Part shown: in pieces, positions 22,784 through 32,208 of the stretch | Layout of the letters: every line of letters begins with the position of its first letter | How positions within the stretch are numbered: the first letter of the stretch is position 1 | Assembly (NCBI GenBank): GCA_020636255.1 | Contig: JACJYE010000001.1 | Coordinates: 372,001 to 436,000, forward strand | Length of the DNA: 64,000 bases | Source: Lewinellaceae bacterium | GTDB lineage: Bacteria; Bacteroidota; Bacteroidia; Chitinophagales; Saprospiraceae | Direction: 5' to 3' | Notes under the pieces: model-generated | Told to the model about the DNA's origin: nothing | The model's input: the letters and a program-made list of their open reading frames with translations, nothing else | Databases searched by the model: none | Position numbers and translations under genes: made by a program

Positions 22784-23293
22784 ATGGTAGCCCCATTGCC
22801 TTCTCCGGAACAAAAGCAGCGGAACAACCGCCTGCTGAAAATCATTGCCCTCCTATTGTTATTCGCCGCCCTCTTGTTCGCTGTACTCAGCGGAACGGAT
22901 TTCCTGGAATTCGAAGATGGCCGCCCCGTGCTCGCCCCCGGCCGCCTCGGCAAACTCCTCCGGGAACTCGATGAGCTGGAAAATGCGGAACAGTACGTCC
23001 TGTTGGCTTCCCGCGATGGCAACTACCCCTGTTTTAATTGTGGCGAAAAAACTACTATCTTTCTGCGAAAAGGGGAAGTGTGGAAGTACGGTGTGACCCG
23101 CAAAGGCGAAAGGGAGCGCTACGGCGAGTGGCACCTGGAGCAGGGGCTCTATTACTTCATCCAGTACCAGGGGCCCCTGCAGGAATGCCTCCGCCAGGAG
23201 AAGATCAAGATCTACCATTACGCCACGCTGCCGGAAAACCTTAGGCGGGAAATTCCCCTAATTCGCCCCCCCGGCAACAAAAGAGATGACTAA
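22784..23293 (+). CDS. Single-pass membrane protein of the mobile block
   Basis: 169 residues with one transmembrane helix near the N-terminus (IIALLLLFAALLFAVL, about 20-35) and a soluble remainder. The soluble part has a CFNCG motif (about 85-89) that could bind a metal, and a KYGVTRKGERERYG segment of GIY-YIG-like look without clear catalytic residues. It starts 11 bp after the previous gene and shares TAATG with the next one. Confidence 0.75.
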   Translation: MVAPLPSPEQKQRNNRLLKIIALLLLFAALLFAVLSGTDFLEFEDGRPVLAPGRLGKLLRELDELENAEQYVLLASRDGNYPCFNCGEKTTIFLRKGEVWKYGVTRKGERERYGEWHLEQGLYYFIQYQGPLQECLRQEKIKIYHYATLPENLRREIPLIRPPGNKRDD

Positions 23294-23682
23294 TGCAGCA
23301 GACGGATAAAGACACCAAACAATTTTTCATCGGCCTGATCGCTGACGAGCAGTACCGGGAACTGGCGCTGTCGGTGCTGCCGGAACTGGAAGGCCGACTA
23401 AATGCGGCAATAGACCTGAAGGCTTTCTCAACTGAAATAGAGCGGCTTTACCTGACCGTCATCGTTTCCTCTGAACCGGAGGCGGAAGGCGAATATAAGC
23501 TTAAGGGCAACAAGCTTTTTCTGAATGTCGTGATCTCTGGCGAACCGGTTGAGCAGCTTAACAAACAGCGTTTTTTGTCCCTTGTCGGGCAAGGGGTTGT
23601 TGGCCTGCTTGGGCGGGTTGAGGGGGTGCCGGAGGGGGTGGTGGAAGGGGTTCGGGGAGCAGTTGATCGACCCAATTCCTAG
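23293..23682 (+). CDS. Hypothetical protein of the mobile block
   Basis: 129 residues, soluble. Its start overlaps the previous stop (TAATG). The first 100 residues look alpha/beta. The tail is a repetitive valine/glycine stretch (VEGVPEGVVEGVRGAV) encoded by a GGGGTGGTGGAAGGGG-like G-rich run, probably low-complexity drift. No family recognised. Confidence 0.6.
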   Translation: MQQTDKDTKQFFIGLIADEQYRELALSVLPELEGRLNAAIDLKAFSTEIERLYLTVIVSSEPEAEGEYKLKGNKLFLNVVISGEPVEQLNKQRFLSLVGQGVVGLLGRVEGVPEGVVEGVRGAVDRPNS

Positions 23683-23758
23683 AAGCAAACTAATACAAAA
23701 AACTGCTCCAAAATTCAATAAACCATCATAGCTTTATATAGAACATATTTTACCCGTT

Positions 23759-25357
23759 TTACCGTATCTCCAATACCTCCACATAGAAAACCAATTCTGC
23801 CTTGCCTGGTATTTCGGGGGGCTTTCCTTGTTCACCATAGCCAAGTTGATAAGGAATGAAGAAGGTTGCACGTGAACCTTCATTTAACAATCTAATCCCT
23901 TCTTCCCAGCCTTTGATTACCCGGCCTTTGCCTAGGGGAAAGACGACACTCTCTCCAGTCTGGAAGGAATTATTTAGCAATGTCCCATCAGCAAGCATAC
24001 CAAAGTAATGGACTTTGACCAAGCTTCCGATATTAGCTTTCCTGCCTGTACCTGAGTTATGGATAATATACTTCAGATGGTTTTGTGTTTCTTTTAATTC
24101 CTCCTTGAGTGATTCTGAATTGTATCGATTGAGAAGTTGTTTAACAAATGAGGCAACTTCCTCGTAACGAGCTTGAGAAGCAGCAACAATTTTTTCATTT
24201 TTTTCTTTTTCTTCCTGAAGGATTCGGTAATATTCCTTCTCTGTCCTGACCTCTAGCAACACCACGTCATAATACATGGTATCTGTATTTTCAAACCCCT
24301 TTGGTTTCTGAGGCAAATTATCCAAACGCATTATAATCGTTACGCTGTCTCCAACGGCCATTTCCCGTAAAACCTCCTCCACAGGTGATGATTTTGTAGT
24401 CTGTTTGTTGAGATCTGAAATTTGCATAAATGGCAGATCCCATTGATCACGGCTGGTGAACATCAAGCTATCTCTATTGCGGGCATATGCATGAAAGAAA
24501 ACAAATTCCCCCTGAAGGGGCCTCTTCCCTTTGTTGTTTGTGTGTTTATTATAGTAATACTCATTCTTTCTCAAGTTTTCTTCAAAACTAAATGGTTTAT
24601 ATTTACTCCTTAAAACCATCATGAATTCTTCCGAGCCTCTATCACTGAGTTTTATACCTAAATTTTCAAATGGTCCATCTGCTTTCCATGTTCCATCATC
24701 TGGATCCCTGAATATTTTTCCTCTTCCACTTAAAGTTTTGGTAATTGATGGGAAGTTTGGTAAATCGTTTATCAGTTTATAAGAAAATGTTATTGCAAAG
24801 AAGGTCCTTTTCATTCCAAAAGGAGCATCCTCATATTGGTTTTGGTAATCAATAGACACTAGCTGACGGTGGGCTAACTTTACAAATGGCCTCATTGTAT
24901 ATTGCCCAAAATCATTAACTTTATGGTATTGGATACTTTTTTTAAAATCACCTGAATAGAATAAAAAATGGTGCACTTTCTGACTGTTTCCGTATCTGCT
25001 ATTATGTATAGTTTGAATTTTGGTTTCAATTTTGGCATAACTGTTCTCCACAAGAAAGCTTAATAAATGCTTATCATAATCTTCTATGCCTTTCCCAATT
25101 TCAATTGTCAACCCGGGAAGGCCTGTTTCATAAATATCAGGATTCTGGGAAATGTCTTGATAATAGGTTATAGAACTTTCAGGAGGTAATTCAAGCCATA
25201 TTGGTTGATTGAACTCAGAAGTTTGAAAAAAGACCTTATTGACTTCCTTGGGTAGGCTTGATTGTCCATTGGATTGCACTGTAAGTAAGTGAAAGGGGAA
25301 AAGCAAAAATAAACACAATTTACCCCCATGGAATAAAAACAATTTTTTCATTTTCAT
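23759..25357 (-). CDS. Secreted FKBP-type peptidyl-prolyl isomerase
   Basis: About 532 residues from the ATG at 25357. N-terminal signal peptide (KKLFLFHGGKLCLFLLFPFH). The C-terminal 100 residues are an FKBP domain (VKVHYFGMLADGTLLNNSF, GRVIKGWEEGIRLLNEGSRA, FFIPYQLGYGEQG). A helical linker at about 375-430 precedes it. The N-terminal 330 residues are unassigned; they may hold one or two degenerate FKBP-like modules, since AVGDSVTIIMRLDNLPQ has that flavour. Likely periplasmic folding of exported proteins. Confidence 0.85.
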   Translation of the reverse strand: MKMKKLFLFHGGKLCLFLLFPFHLLTVQSNGQSSLPKEVNKVFFQTSEFNQPIWLELPPESSITYYQDISQNPDIYETGLPGLTIEIGKGIEDYDKHLLSFLVENSYAKIETKIQTIHNSRYGNSQKVHHFLFYSGDFKKSIQYHKVNDFGQYTMRPFVKLAHRQLVSIDYQNQYEDAPFGMKRTFFAITFSYKLINDLPNFPSITKTLSGRGKIFRDPDDGTWKADGPFENLGIKLSDRGSEEFMMVLRSKYKPFSFEENLRKNEYYYNKHTNNKGKRPLQGEFVFFHAYARNRDSLMFTSRDQWDLPFMQISDLNKQTTKSSPVEEVLREMAVGDSVTIIMRLDNLPQKPKGFENTDTMYYDVVLLEVRTEKEYYRILQEEKEKNEKIVAASQARYEEVASFVKQLLNRYNSESLKEELKETQNHLKYIIHNSGTGRKANIGSLVKVHYFGMLADGTLLNNSFQTGESVVFPLGKGRVIKGWEEGIRLLNEGSRATFFIPYQLGYGEQGKPPEIPGKAELVFYVEVLEIR

Positions 25358-25506
25358 TTTGTTTTCCAATGAAAATTTTATTTATCTGATTGCATCATTA
25401 TAAATTTCCAACCTATTGTTATAATGATTTCAAATCTTTGACTCATGACTCATGTATATTCTGAGTAGTCCAGTTACAATCCGTCAAAGTGCAACATAAG
25501 GAATTA

Positions 25507-26394
25507 TCATTCCCCACCCCCAACCACCGGATCCAACCTATCCTCTTCCAGCTCCGTAAAATCCGCAAACTTCTTTTTCTTCATTTTTTTAGCTTTGCTG
25601 CCGCTCACCATTTCGCCTGTAACACCTTTTGCTGAGCCAAAGGACAATACGACATGGTACTCTTTCCCGTGCTTAAAATCGATCGTCTTTGTAAATGGTG
25701 AGCCGATGCCGCCGCTTTGAAGCACGCCCATACATTTCATCTTGATAGGGCCCTGCGAATAAAGCCTGTACCGCATCTTTGTCTCCCTTAAAAGGCTCCC
25801 TATTTCTTTGTCATTTAAGCTAATTTTGAGTTCCACCGCCACACCTCCTTTCATCATGCTTTGTTTCGGGCGATAAAAATATAAGTCAGCATACCCCTCA
25901 GTATTACCATCGACAATAGGGGAATCAGATACCTCTAGTATCGGGTTCGACCTGTCTTCTTCCAACTCTGTCTCATCAGCATATTTTTTCTTCTTCATCT
26001 TTCTACCCTTGTTGGCACTCAAAATTTCTCCGGAAACTCCCCGAACAGAGTGAAAAGACAAAACGACATGATATTCCTTTCCATGTTGAAAATTTATGGT
26101 CTCCACATAAGGCGAGCCAATCCCACTTCCTCCAAGCGATCCAGCGCATCGTAATTTTATGGACCCCTGCGAGTATAGCCTGTATCGTATTTTGGTTTTA
26201 TTCAAAAGCGTTCCAATATCCCGGCCATTTAAGCTTACTTTAATTTCTACGGCTACCCCTCCGCTCACTATGCTTTGTTTCGGGCGATAGAAATAAATCT
26301 CGGCATAATCGTTATCGCCCTGGCAAAATGAGCTGTCAGGTAACAGAATGGAAAGGATGATCATTATCAAGGGCCATAAATGCATATTTCTCAT
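25507..26394 (-). CDS. Secreted protein with two DUF2846-like domains
   Basis: About 295 residues from the ATG at 26394, chosen because it opens a signal peptide (LWPLIMIILSILLPDSSFCQ). The mature part is an internal duplication: both halves contain YFYRPKQS, GGVAVE(I/L)K(V/I)SLN, KEYHVVLSF and an MKKKK(Y/F)AD.TELEEDR ending. The fold resembles DUF2846-type lipoprotein domains that start with an (A/V)xxYxYRP signature. Role unknown; probably periplasmic. Confidence 0.75.
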   Translation of the reverse strand: MRNMHLWPLIMIILSILLPDSSFCQGDNDYAEIYFYRPKQSIVSGGVAVEIKVSLNGRDIGTLLNKTKIRYRLYSQGSIKLRCAGSLGGSGIGSPYVETINFQHGKEYHVVLSFHSVRGVSGEILSANKGRKMKKKKYADETELEEDRSNPILEVSDSPIVDGNTEGYADLYFYRPKQSMMKGGVAVELKISLNDKEIGSLLRETKMRYRLYSQGPIKMKCMGVLQSGGIGSPFTKTIDFKHGKEYHVVLSFGSAKGVTGEMVSGSKAKKMKKKKFADFTELEEDRLDPVVGGGE

Positions 26395-26545
26395 TTCAGG
26401 AGATTTTTTAAAAATTAAACCGGCACACCCCACCAAGGGGGCAAGATAAAATCAAACTTATGCCGCTTCCTTTTCCTAGTAGGCTGGCTTTAGCAACAAT
26501 CATTCAGGGCCGGAAACTCCATTTCATTCCCGGCCCTGGCCAGTT

Positions 26546-27202
26546 TCATTTAGTGTTAAACATATATGCAGCGAATATATTAAACACCCTGTTTTTTGGC
26601 TTATTGGATACCTCATAACCCTTGGGGTAAATGCTGGTGAGGCCAAGGTCATAACCTGCGCCAACGTTACCGTACCTTAACTTAAACCCCAGTTGGACAC
26701 CTAATCCAAGATCAAATAGCGCCCAATCATCAAGCCCGCTGCTTCCGTAGCTGAGCTTGGAAGAAATACCTCCATACTGCCGGCTCCCCCCAATTCCGAA
26801 GCCGATGTATGGGCCACCGCCAAAGAAGAACTGATCATTCTGGTAGAGTACATTCATGGGAATGTTGAGGTAAAGAGGGGTATACTTTTCCTGATCCAAC
26901 TCTTCTTCTTCGTCACCATACTTAAACGTTTCTACCACTTTTGAACCTTTTCCCATGAAAAGCAGGCCTGATTGGAAAATTACGTTCTCTGTAGAGCTGT
27001 ATTCCACAATACCACCAAAATGTAATCGGCCTATAGGTTTTCCATCGGTTTCATAGTAACTTTCCTTTTCGTGAATAGAGGCATTCGAAAGATTGAAACC
27101 TGCTCTTAATCCGAAACGAACCTGCCCGAAAGTAAAAGTGGATAGGGTGCAGAGCATTCCAAAAAGCATTATTCCAATTATTAATTTTGCTTGCTTTTTC
27201 AT
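26546..27202 (-). CDS. PorT-like outer-membrane beta-barrel protein
   Basis: 218 residues with a signal peptide (KLIIGIMLFGMLCTLSTFTFG) followed by alternating strands typical of outer-membrane beta-barrels (FGLRAGFNLSNASIHEKES; FFFGGGPYIGFGIGG; VFNIFAAYMFNTK). It matches the outer membrane beta-barrel (PorT-like) family widespread in Bacteroidota; specific function unknown. Ends in a hydrophobic strand with a C-terminal polar residue. Confidence 0.85.
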   Translation of the reverse strand: MKKQAKLIIGIMLFGMLCTLSTFTFGQVRFGLRAGFNLSNASIHEKESYYETDGKPIGRLHFGGIVEYSSTENVIFQSGLLFMGKGSKVVETFKYGDEEEELDQEKYTPLYLNIPMNVLYQNDQFFFGGGPYIGFGIGGSRQYGGISSKLSYGSSGLDDWALFDLGLGVQLGFKLRYGNVGAGYDLGLTSIYPKGYEVSNKPKNRVFNIFAAYMFNTK

Positions 27203-27315
27203 ATCCTTTGGTTTTTGTTTTGTTATAAATCAATTCTATCCCTGCTATTTTCGATGATATACGGTTCGATTTGAATTGTGAAAGGCTCTAACTCTTTATA
27301 ATTCAAACATGTAGA

Positions 27316-30300
27316 TCACCCTCCCCCCTTCAACACCGTAACCACCCTCCGAAAACCTTCCCCAAAAACTTCGAGGAAATAAACCCCATCCGGAACCTTC
27401 TCCAGATGTATGGCCCGTGTAGCGTCATCCGGAACAAAAGAACGGTCAACAACCACCGGCCGGCCGAAAACGTCCATCATCCTGGCCATGGTTGAAGGCA
27501 TGCCTTCGCATTTGATGTAGAGTATTTCCTGTGCTGGATTAGGGAAAACTGCGATACTAAATCCTGCCGGTTCCACGACGGACGAAGTAATAACTGTAAC
27601 ATAAACATTGTCTGAAGCCGAACATTCAAAAACATTAGTTACTGTTACGGAGTAATCCCCTTCATTTTCAACAGTTATCGTAGGAGTAGTTTCGCCAGTA
27701 GACCACACATAAGTTAGCCCCTCACCAGTGGCAGCAGTAATCAAAATCACCTCTTGCCCTTCTTCAATGGTGATATCCGGCCCCAGGTCAACGTTTGGGC
27801 TTACTCTTCCGACTACGGTAGCTTCAGCTGTCACCTGGCAGCCGTTTATATCGGTGGCGGTTACGGAATAGGTTCCTCCTGGCAGGTTGCTGAGGTTTGG
27901 AGTAGTGGCGCCATTACTCCAGAGATAACTTACAATTGGGCTTCCTCCGGAAATACTGAGATCAATGGAGCCATCTTCATTGTCGCAGCTCGTGGGTTCG
28001 GGGTACAGGGTAAGGGTGGCCACCGGTAATGCGCTAACCGAGATGCCGGCAGATCCGACGCAGCCGGCCGCATTGGTTACCGTGACCGAATAATCACCGG
28101 CTGTGCTAACGGAAATACTTTGCGTAGTGGCGCCGGTATTCCACTGATAAGTATTGACCGCACTTGCCGTTAGCACGACGAAACTTCCCTCACAGAAGGT
28201 ATTCTGCCCTGTACTGGTTGCAATGCTGACAGCCGGAGGAGGCGAAATAATGACGGAAGTTACCGGGGAAACTGCAGAACATCCGGCATTTGTAACCGTG
28301 ACCCAATAGCTGTCCGCGGAGGATACCGTGATGCTTGGTGTTGTTGCTCCATTACTCCATTGGTAGGAACTTGCATTTGACGGGCTGGCGGTAAGTGTAG
28401 CTGAACTGCCCTCACAAATTGAAAACGTGCCGCCTGGCATAACTAAAGCGGCAGGCAGAGGCAACACAACAACGGAAGTCGCCGGCGAGGCTGCAGAACA
28501 TCCGGCGGAACTGGTTAGCGTGACTGAATAATTACCCGAAGTTGTGACTGTTATACTTTGTGTTGTGGCTCCGTTACTCCATTGGTAAATACTTGCGGGG
28601 ATAGCAGTGAGTATCACAGAATTCCCTTCACAGAAGGTAGTCGGGCCATTTGGGGTGATAGTTGCGGCAGGAGTTGGTAGCACAACGACTGAAGTCGCTT
28701 GCGAAGCCGCCGTGCATCCGGCTGCATTGGCCACCGTGACCACATAATTGCCGGCAGAGGATACCGTAATACTCTGTGTTGTCGCCCCATTGCTCCATTG
28801 GTAGGAGTTGGCCGAGCTGGCTGAAAGTATTACCGAATCTCCCTCACAAAATGTGGTTTGGCCACTTGAGGTGATGGTTGGAGTAGAAGGTAAAGGATTA
28901 GCAATTAGCGTAATGACATTTGAAGCTGCCGTACATCCACTTTCATTGGTTACAGTGACAGAATAGTTTCCAGAAGAGGAAACAGTAATACTTTGCGTGG
29001 TTGCACCGTTACTCCATAAATATGAACTTGCCGGACTTGCTGTTAGCGTGGTTGAGTTGTCTTGACAAAATGCTGTTGTTCCAGAAATAGTTGGAGTTGT
29101 AATTTGGCAAAGTTTTTCAACAAAAACATCTTCATAATATGTATTACCCACAATTCCAGATGTTAAATTGTAAGTGCTGTTGCCAGGGTCAAAATCAACC
29201 GTGCCCCAAAACGATCCGGTAATATAAATATTTCCATCGGGATCAAGAGTAAGCGAATTGCAGTTTTCGGAGAAGAACCCTCCGCCCATTCGCTTGGCCC
29301 AAAGAAAATTCCCAGCGGCATCGAGTTTGGAAATAAAAATATCATAATGACCTTCACTAGTTAAATTGTAAATTCCCAAACCAGGATCAAAGTCAAATGA
29401 AGTATTGCCATTACCATAGAAGGTACCCGTTGTATATACGTTCTCATTTGCATCTACTGCAATGGATGTCCCTTTGCCATCCCAGGTGCCCCCCATCTGT
29501 TTAGCCCAGATGAAGTCCCCATCATTATTAAGTTTGTAAACAAGTATATCATCATCACCAGTCAGAGAATAAGTTCCAAACGGGCTTGGATTGAAGTCTC
29601 CTGTGCCCCTAAAGCTGCCTGTTATATACACATTCCCGCTCAAATCAAGAGCGATATCGTTTCCGACCCCTCGAGACGAGCCCTCGCCCACATGTTTTGC
29701 CCACACAAAATTTCCGGAAGCATCAAGCTTGGACACGAAAATATCAGTAGTGACGCCCCCAGTTAGGTTGTATGTCCCAGCACCTGGGTCGAAATCTCCT
29801 GTACCAGAAAAGTATCCGGTAGTAAATACGTTTCCGCCAGTATCCATTGAGATACCAGTGCCACCACTCCCAGAATTGCCATTACCATTAAATCCTCCGC
29901 CCATTTGCTTTGCCCATAAGAAGTTTCCCGATTCATCGAGCATAGAGACAAAAACATCATAGTATCCGGCTGTCAAATTAGAGGTTCCAGAGCCAGGATC
30001 AAAATCAACTGTGTATCGAAAATAACCCGTGGTTCCGACATTTCCAATGGCATTAACTGTTATATCGTACCCTTCATCGTCACCTGTGCCACCCATTCTT
30101 TTGGCCCAGACAAAATCTCCAGATATATTAAACTTAGCGACAAAAATGTCTTTATTGCCGGCAGATGTTAGATTATTAACCCCATTGCCTGGATCAAAGT
30201 CAACGACCCCTTGAAAAAAACCAGTTATATATAAAAATCCATTGGCATCAAGCGTTATGGAATTGCCGTAATCAGCAAATGTTCCACCTATATTTTTTGC

Positions 30301-30591
30301 CCATAGGAAATTGCCAGAAGCATCAAGTTTGGAAATGAAAATATCATAGTTACCTACGGCTGTTAGGTTATAAGTCCCAGTATTAGGATCCGTACTTGGA
30401 TTGAAGTCAGCCGTACCGGTAAAAGCCCCAGTAGTATAAACATTTCCGATGGCATCTACAGCGATAGCGTAACCTCTATCAGTAGTAGGCCCTCCCATTT
30501 GGGTTGCCCAAATGAAATTAGGTGATTGTGCATTGACTGTGGTGCTCAAGCCCCAAAAGGCAAGCAATGTGATGATGTGTAAATTATTCAT
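27316..30591 (-). CDS. Large SBBP-repeat/Ig-like protein with T9SS sorting tail
   Basis: About 1091 residues from the ATG at 30591, which opens a signal peptide (NNLHIITLLAFWGLSTTVNA). Residues about 20-490 are SBBP-type repeats (W(A/V)K.MGG...GNVY.TG.F.GT.DF(D/N)P), each roughly 60 residues. Then come about six Ig-like repeats with YQWSNGATTQSITVSSAGNY motifs, and a final T9SS-type tail (AVFPNPAQEILYIK ... GVYFLEV). Likely a secreted or cell-surface protein exported by type IX secretion. The IS5-family element begins 84 bp upstream of the start and may have displaced its promoter. Confidence 0.88.
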   Translation of the reverse strand: MNNLHIITLLAFWGLSTTVNAQSPNFIWATQMGGPTTDRGYAIAVDAIGNVYTTGAFTGTADFNPSTDPNTGTYNLTAVGNYDIFISKLDASGNFLWAKNIGGTFADYGNSITLDANGFLYITGFFQGVVDFDPGNGVNNLTSAGNKDIFVAKFNISGDFVWAKRMGGTGDDEGYDITVNAIGNVGTTGYFRYTVDFDPGSGTSNLTAGYYDVFVSMLDESGNFLWAKQMGGGFNGNGNSGSGGTGISMDTGGNVFTTGYFSGTGDFDPGAGTYNLTGGVTTDIFVSKLDASGNFVWAKHVGEGSSRGVGNDIALDLSGNVYITGSFRGTGDFNPSPFGTYSLTGDDDILVYKLNNDGDFIWAKQMGGTWDGKGTSIAVDANENVYTTGTFYGNGNTSFDFDPGLGIYNLTSEGHYDIFISKLDAAGNFLWAKRMGGGFFSENCNSLTLDPDGNIYITGSFWGTVDFDPGNSTYNLTSGIVGNTYYEDVFVEKLCQITTPTISGTTAFCQDNSTTLTASPASSYLWSNGATTQSITVSSSGNYSVTVTNESGCTAASNVITLIANPLPSTPTITSSGQTTFCEGDSVILSASSANSYQWSNGATTQSITVSSAGNYVVTVANAAGCTAASQATSVVVLPTPAATITPNGPTTFCEGNSVILTAIPASIYQWSNGATTQSITVTTSGNYSVTLTSSAGCSAASPATSVVVLPLPAALVMPGGTFSICEGSSATLTASPSNASSYQWSNGATTPSITVSSADSYWVTVTNAGCSAVSPVTSVIISPPPAVSIATSTGQNTFCEGSFVVLTASAVNTYQWNTGATTQSISVSTAGDYSVTVTNAAGCVGSAGISVSALPVATLTLYPEPTSCDNEDGSIDLSISGGSPIVSYLWSNGATTPNLSNLPGGTYSVTATDINGCQVTAEATVVGRVSPNVDLGPDITIEEGQEVILITAATGEGLTYVWSTGETTPTITVENEGDYSVTVTNVFECSASDNVYVTVITSSVVEPAGFSIAVFPNPAQEILYIKCEGMPSTMARMMDVFGRPVVVDRSFVPDDATRAIHLEKVPDGVYFLEVFGEGFRRVVTVLKGGG

Positions 30592-30674
30592 TTTGATTTT
30601 TTTTCCAGTAATGCTTAGCAAAATCAACTCCTTATTGACCTCCATTTCATGCCCCCCCTTCTTTCGTGACAATA

Positions 30675-31699
30675 ATAGAGTTGTTCCGAAATAACTTGAT
30701 ATTAAATTTTAGACAAGGTTACCCCTCAATTTTTGGGCCCTTAGGCCCGTTTTTTCGTTCTTTGATAAAAATTGGTTAACCCGCAGCAGGTAAGCATAAC
30801 TGCATCATCGAAGCCTTTGCGACGATTCCGGAATACATCGCTAATACAGCGGTACCGTTTGCACAAACCGATGGCATGCTCTGCTCGTATCCTGGAGGAG
30901 GCTATTTCTCGGTTCTCTTGTTTTTGCGTCTCGGTTAATTCAGCTTTTCGGGGCTTTTTGTGCGGGATGATGATACCTTGATATTCGTTTTCCAGGCCTT
31001 TATAGCCCAAGTCTACCTCTATAGGTATCTCTTTGGGTATGTGTGGGACGATGTCGTTATTATCCAAATCCTTTTTGTCATGGACTGCTCCGGGAGTAGT
31101 CGGGGTGAGGATTAGGGCCTTTTTTTGCTCGGGTTCTACGACCAAGGTGTTCTTCAACGTATGGCGTTTCTTTTTGCCAGAGTAATGCTGGCGTTGTTTC
31201 TCGGGGTCCTGGGGCCTGGCCCGTGGCCGTTCCGTAGCGTCTATGATCACCTTGCGCACATTGGGGAAAGCCTTGATGAATTCTTCCACGGAAGATATCT
31301 TGCGTTTAGGCAAGTCCATAGTATGGCCCAGCACTGCCTCCAGCACAGGCTGGAAGGTTTTTACCCATTCACAAACACGGCTGCGGCCTGCGCTAAATAA
31401 GAAGCCGGCTACCGCCATAGTGGGGTACACTCTGAAATACATCAGAATGAAGAAGAGCATCCCCGTACTATCTTCAAGCGTATGCTTGCGGCCACCACCA
31501 AGAGCCCGTTGGCGCTTGGGTTTTGCCGTCAGCTTTCGGCATAACAGCTCGGCGTCGAACTTCTCATGCAATTCTTTGAACTGCTGGACTTGCAGCCCGG
31601 TAAGGGATTTCATAACTGATTCTTCGCGAAGCGCACGGCCGATGTCCAGCATGTTTTTCAAATTTGACCCTAATTTACGTTATTTCGGAACAACTCTAT
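30675..31699 (-). mobile_element. IS5-family insertion sequence
   Basis: Inverted repeats of 21 bp (30675-30695 with 31679-31699), core AGAGTTGTTCCGAAATAAC, enclosing one transposase. The outermost TA on each side can be read as a 2-bp target duplication, as in the IS427 group of IS5; longer duplication is not visible. The right end supplies the stop codon of the truncated SBBP gene at 31696. Confidence 0.88.
30741..31652 (-). CDS. IS5-family transposase
   Basis: About 303 residues from the ATG at 31652. An N-terminal HTH-type domain (GRKHTLEDSTGMLFFILMYF, TMAVAGFLFSAGRSRVCEWV) is followed by a DDE core: KVIIDATERPRARP (D), IPIEVDLGYKGLEN (D) and ASSRIRAEHAIGLCKRYRCI (E). Appears intact in one frame. 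Upstream in-frame alternatives lack an ATG. Confidence 0.9.
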   Translation of the reverse strand: MLDIGRALREESVMKSLTGLQVQQFKELHEKFDAELLCRKLTAKPKRQRALGGGRKHTLEDSTGMLFFILMYFRVYPTMAVAGFLFSAGRSRVCEWVKTFQPVLEAVLGHTMDLPKRKISSVEEFIKAFPNVRKVIIDATERPRARPQDPEKQRQHYSGKKKRHTLKNTLVVEPEQKKALILTPTTPGAVHDKKDLDNNDIVPHIPKEIPIEVDLGYKGLENEYQGIIIPHKKPRKAELTETQKQENREIASSRIRAEHAIGLCKRYRCISDVFRNRRKGFDDAVMLTCCGLTNFYQRTKKRA

Positions 31700-32208
31700 T
31701 TAACTATTATATGCCCATTGTAAGCATTATTCCCTCCGGCCACATATACATTTCCAAAGGGGTCGACTACAAGATTATTGCCAATATTCACGAGCCCATT
31801 GTTGATAACAACCGCCCACTGCTGCACCCCATCCGAATTATATTTAATCGTCACGATATTGAATGCAGAACCCGTCCCCTGGCTTCTCCCGGTAACATAA
31901 ACATTACCGGCTGCATCCACTTTGATGGCTAGTGCTTCATCCAGCCCGTTTGCGGCGCCATTATAGGTTCTTGACCAGAGGATATCACCGTTTGCATTGT
32001 ATTTAATGGTGAGATAGTCGCTTGCCCCGGAAGTTTCATCCGTAGCCCCCGCAACGTAAACATTACCGCTGCCATCAATGGCGATAGCATTTCCCTGGTC
32101 GTTGGCAACAGCGCCGTTAAAACTCGACTCCCAAAGTAAGGAGGGTTGGGAAAGCGCCATTACAGCGAAAAGAATTGATATAAATGAAGTGAAGGCGCGC
32201 TTTTTCAT
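31696..32208 (-). pseudogene. SBBP-repeat secreted protein truncated by the IS
   Basis: 170 residues remain: signal peptide (FTSFISILFAVMALSQ) and three SBBP repeats (GNAIAIDGSGNVYVAGATDE; LAIKVDAAGNVYVTGRSQGT; NNLVVDPFGNVYVAGGNNAY). The reading frame then runs into the right end of the IS5-family element, whose first bases complete a TAG stop. No continuation of the gene is found beyond the left end of the IS, so the 3' part was lost rather than only interrupted. Confidence 0.8.

Noticed and set aside
23090..23110. GIY-YIG-like segment in the single-pass membrane protein
   Set aside because: Only a loose KYGVTRKGERERYG resemblance; no catalytic arginine/glutamate pattern in the expected places.
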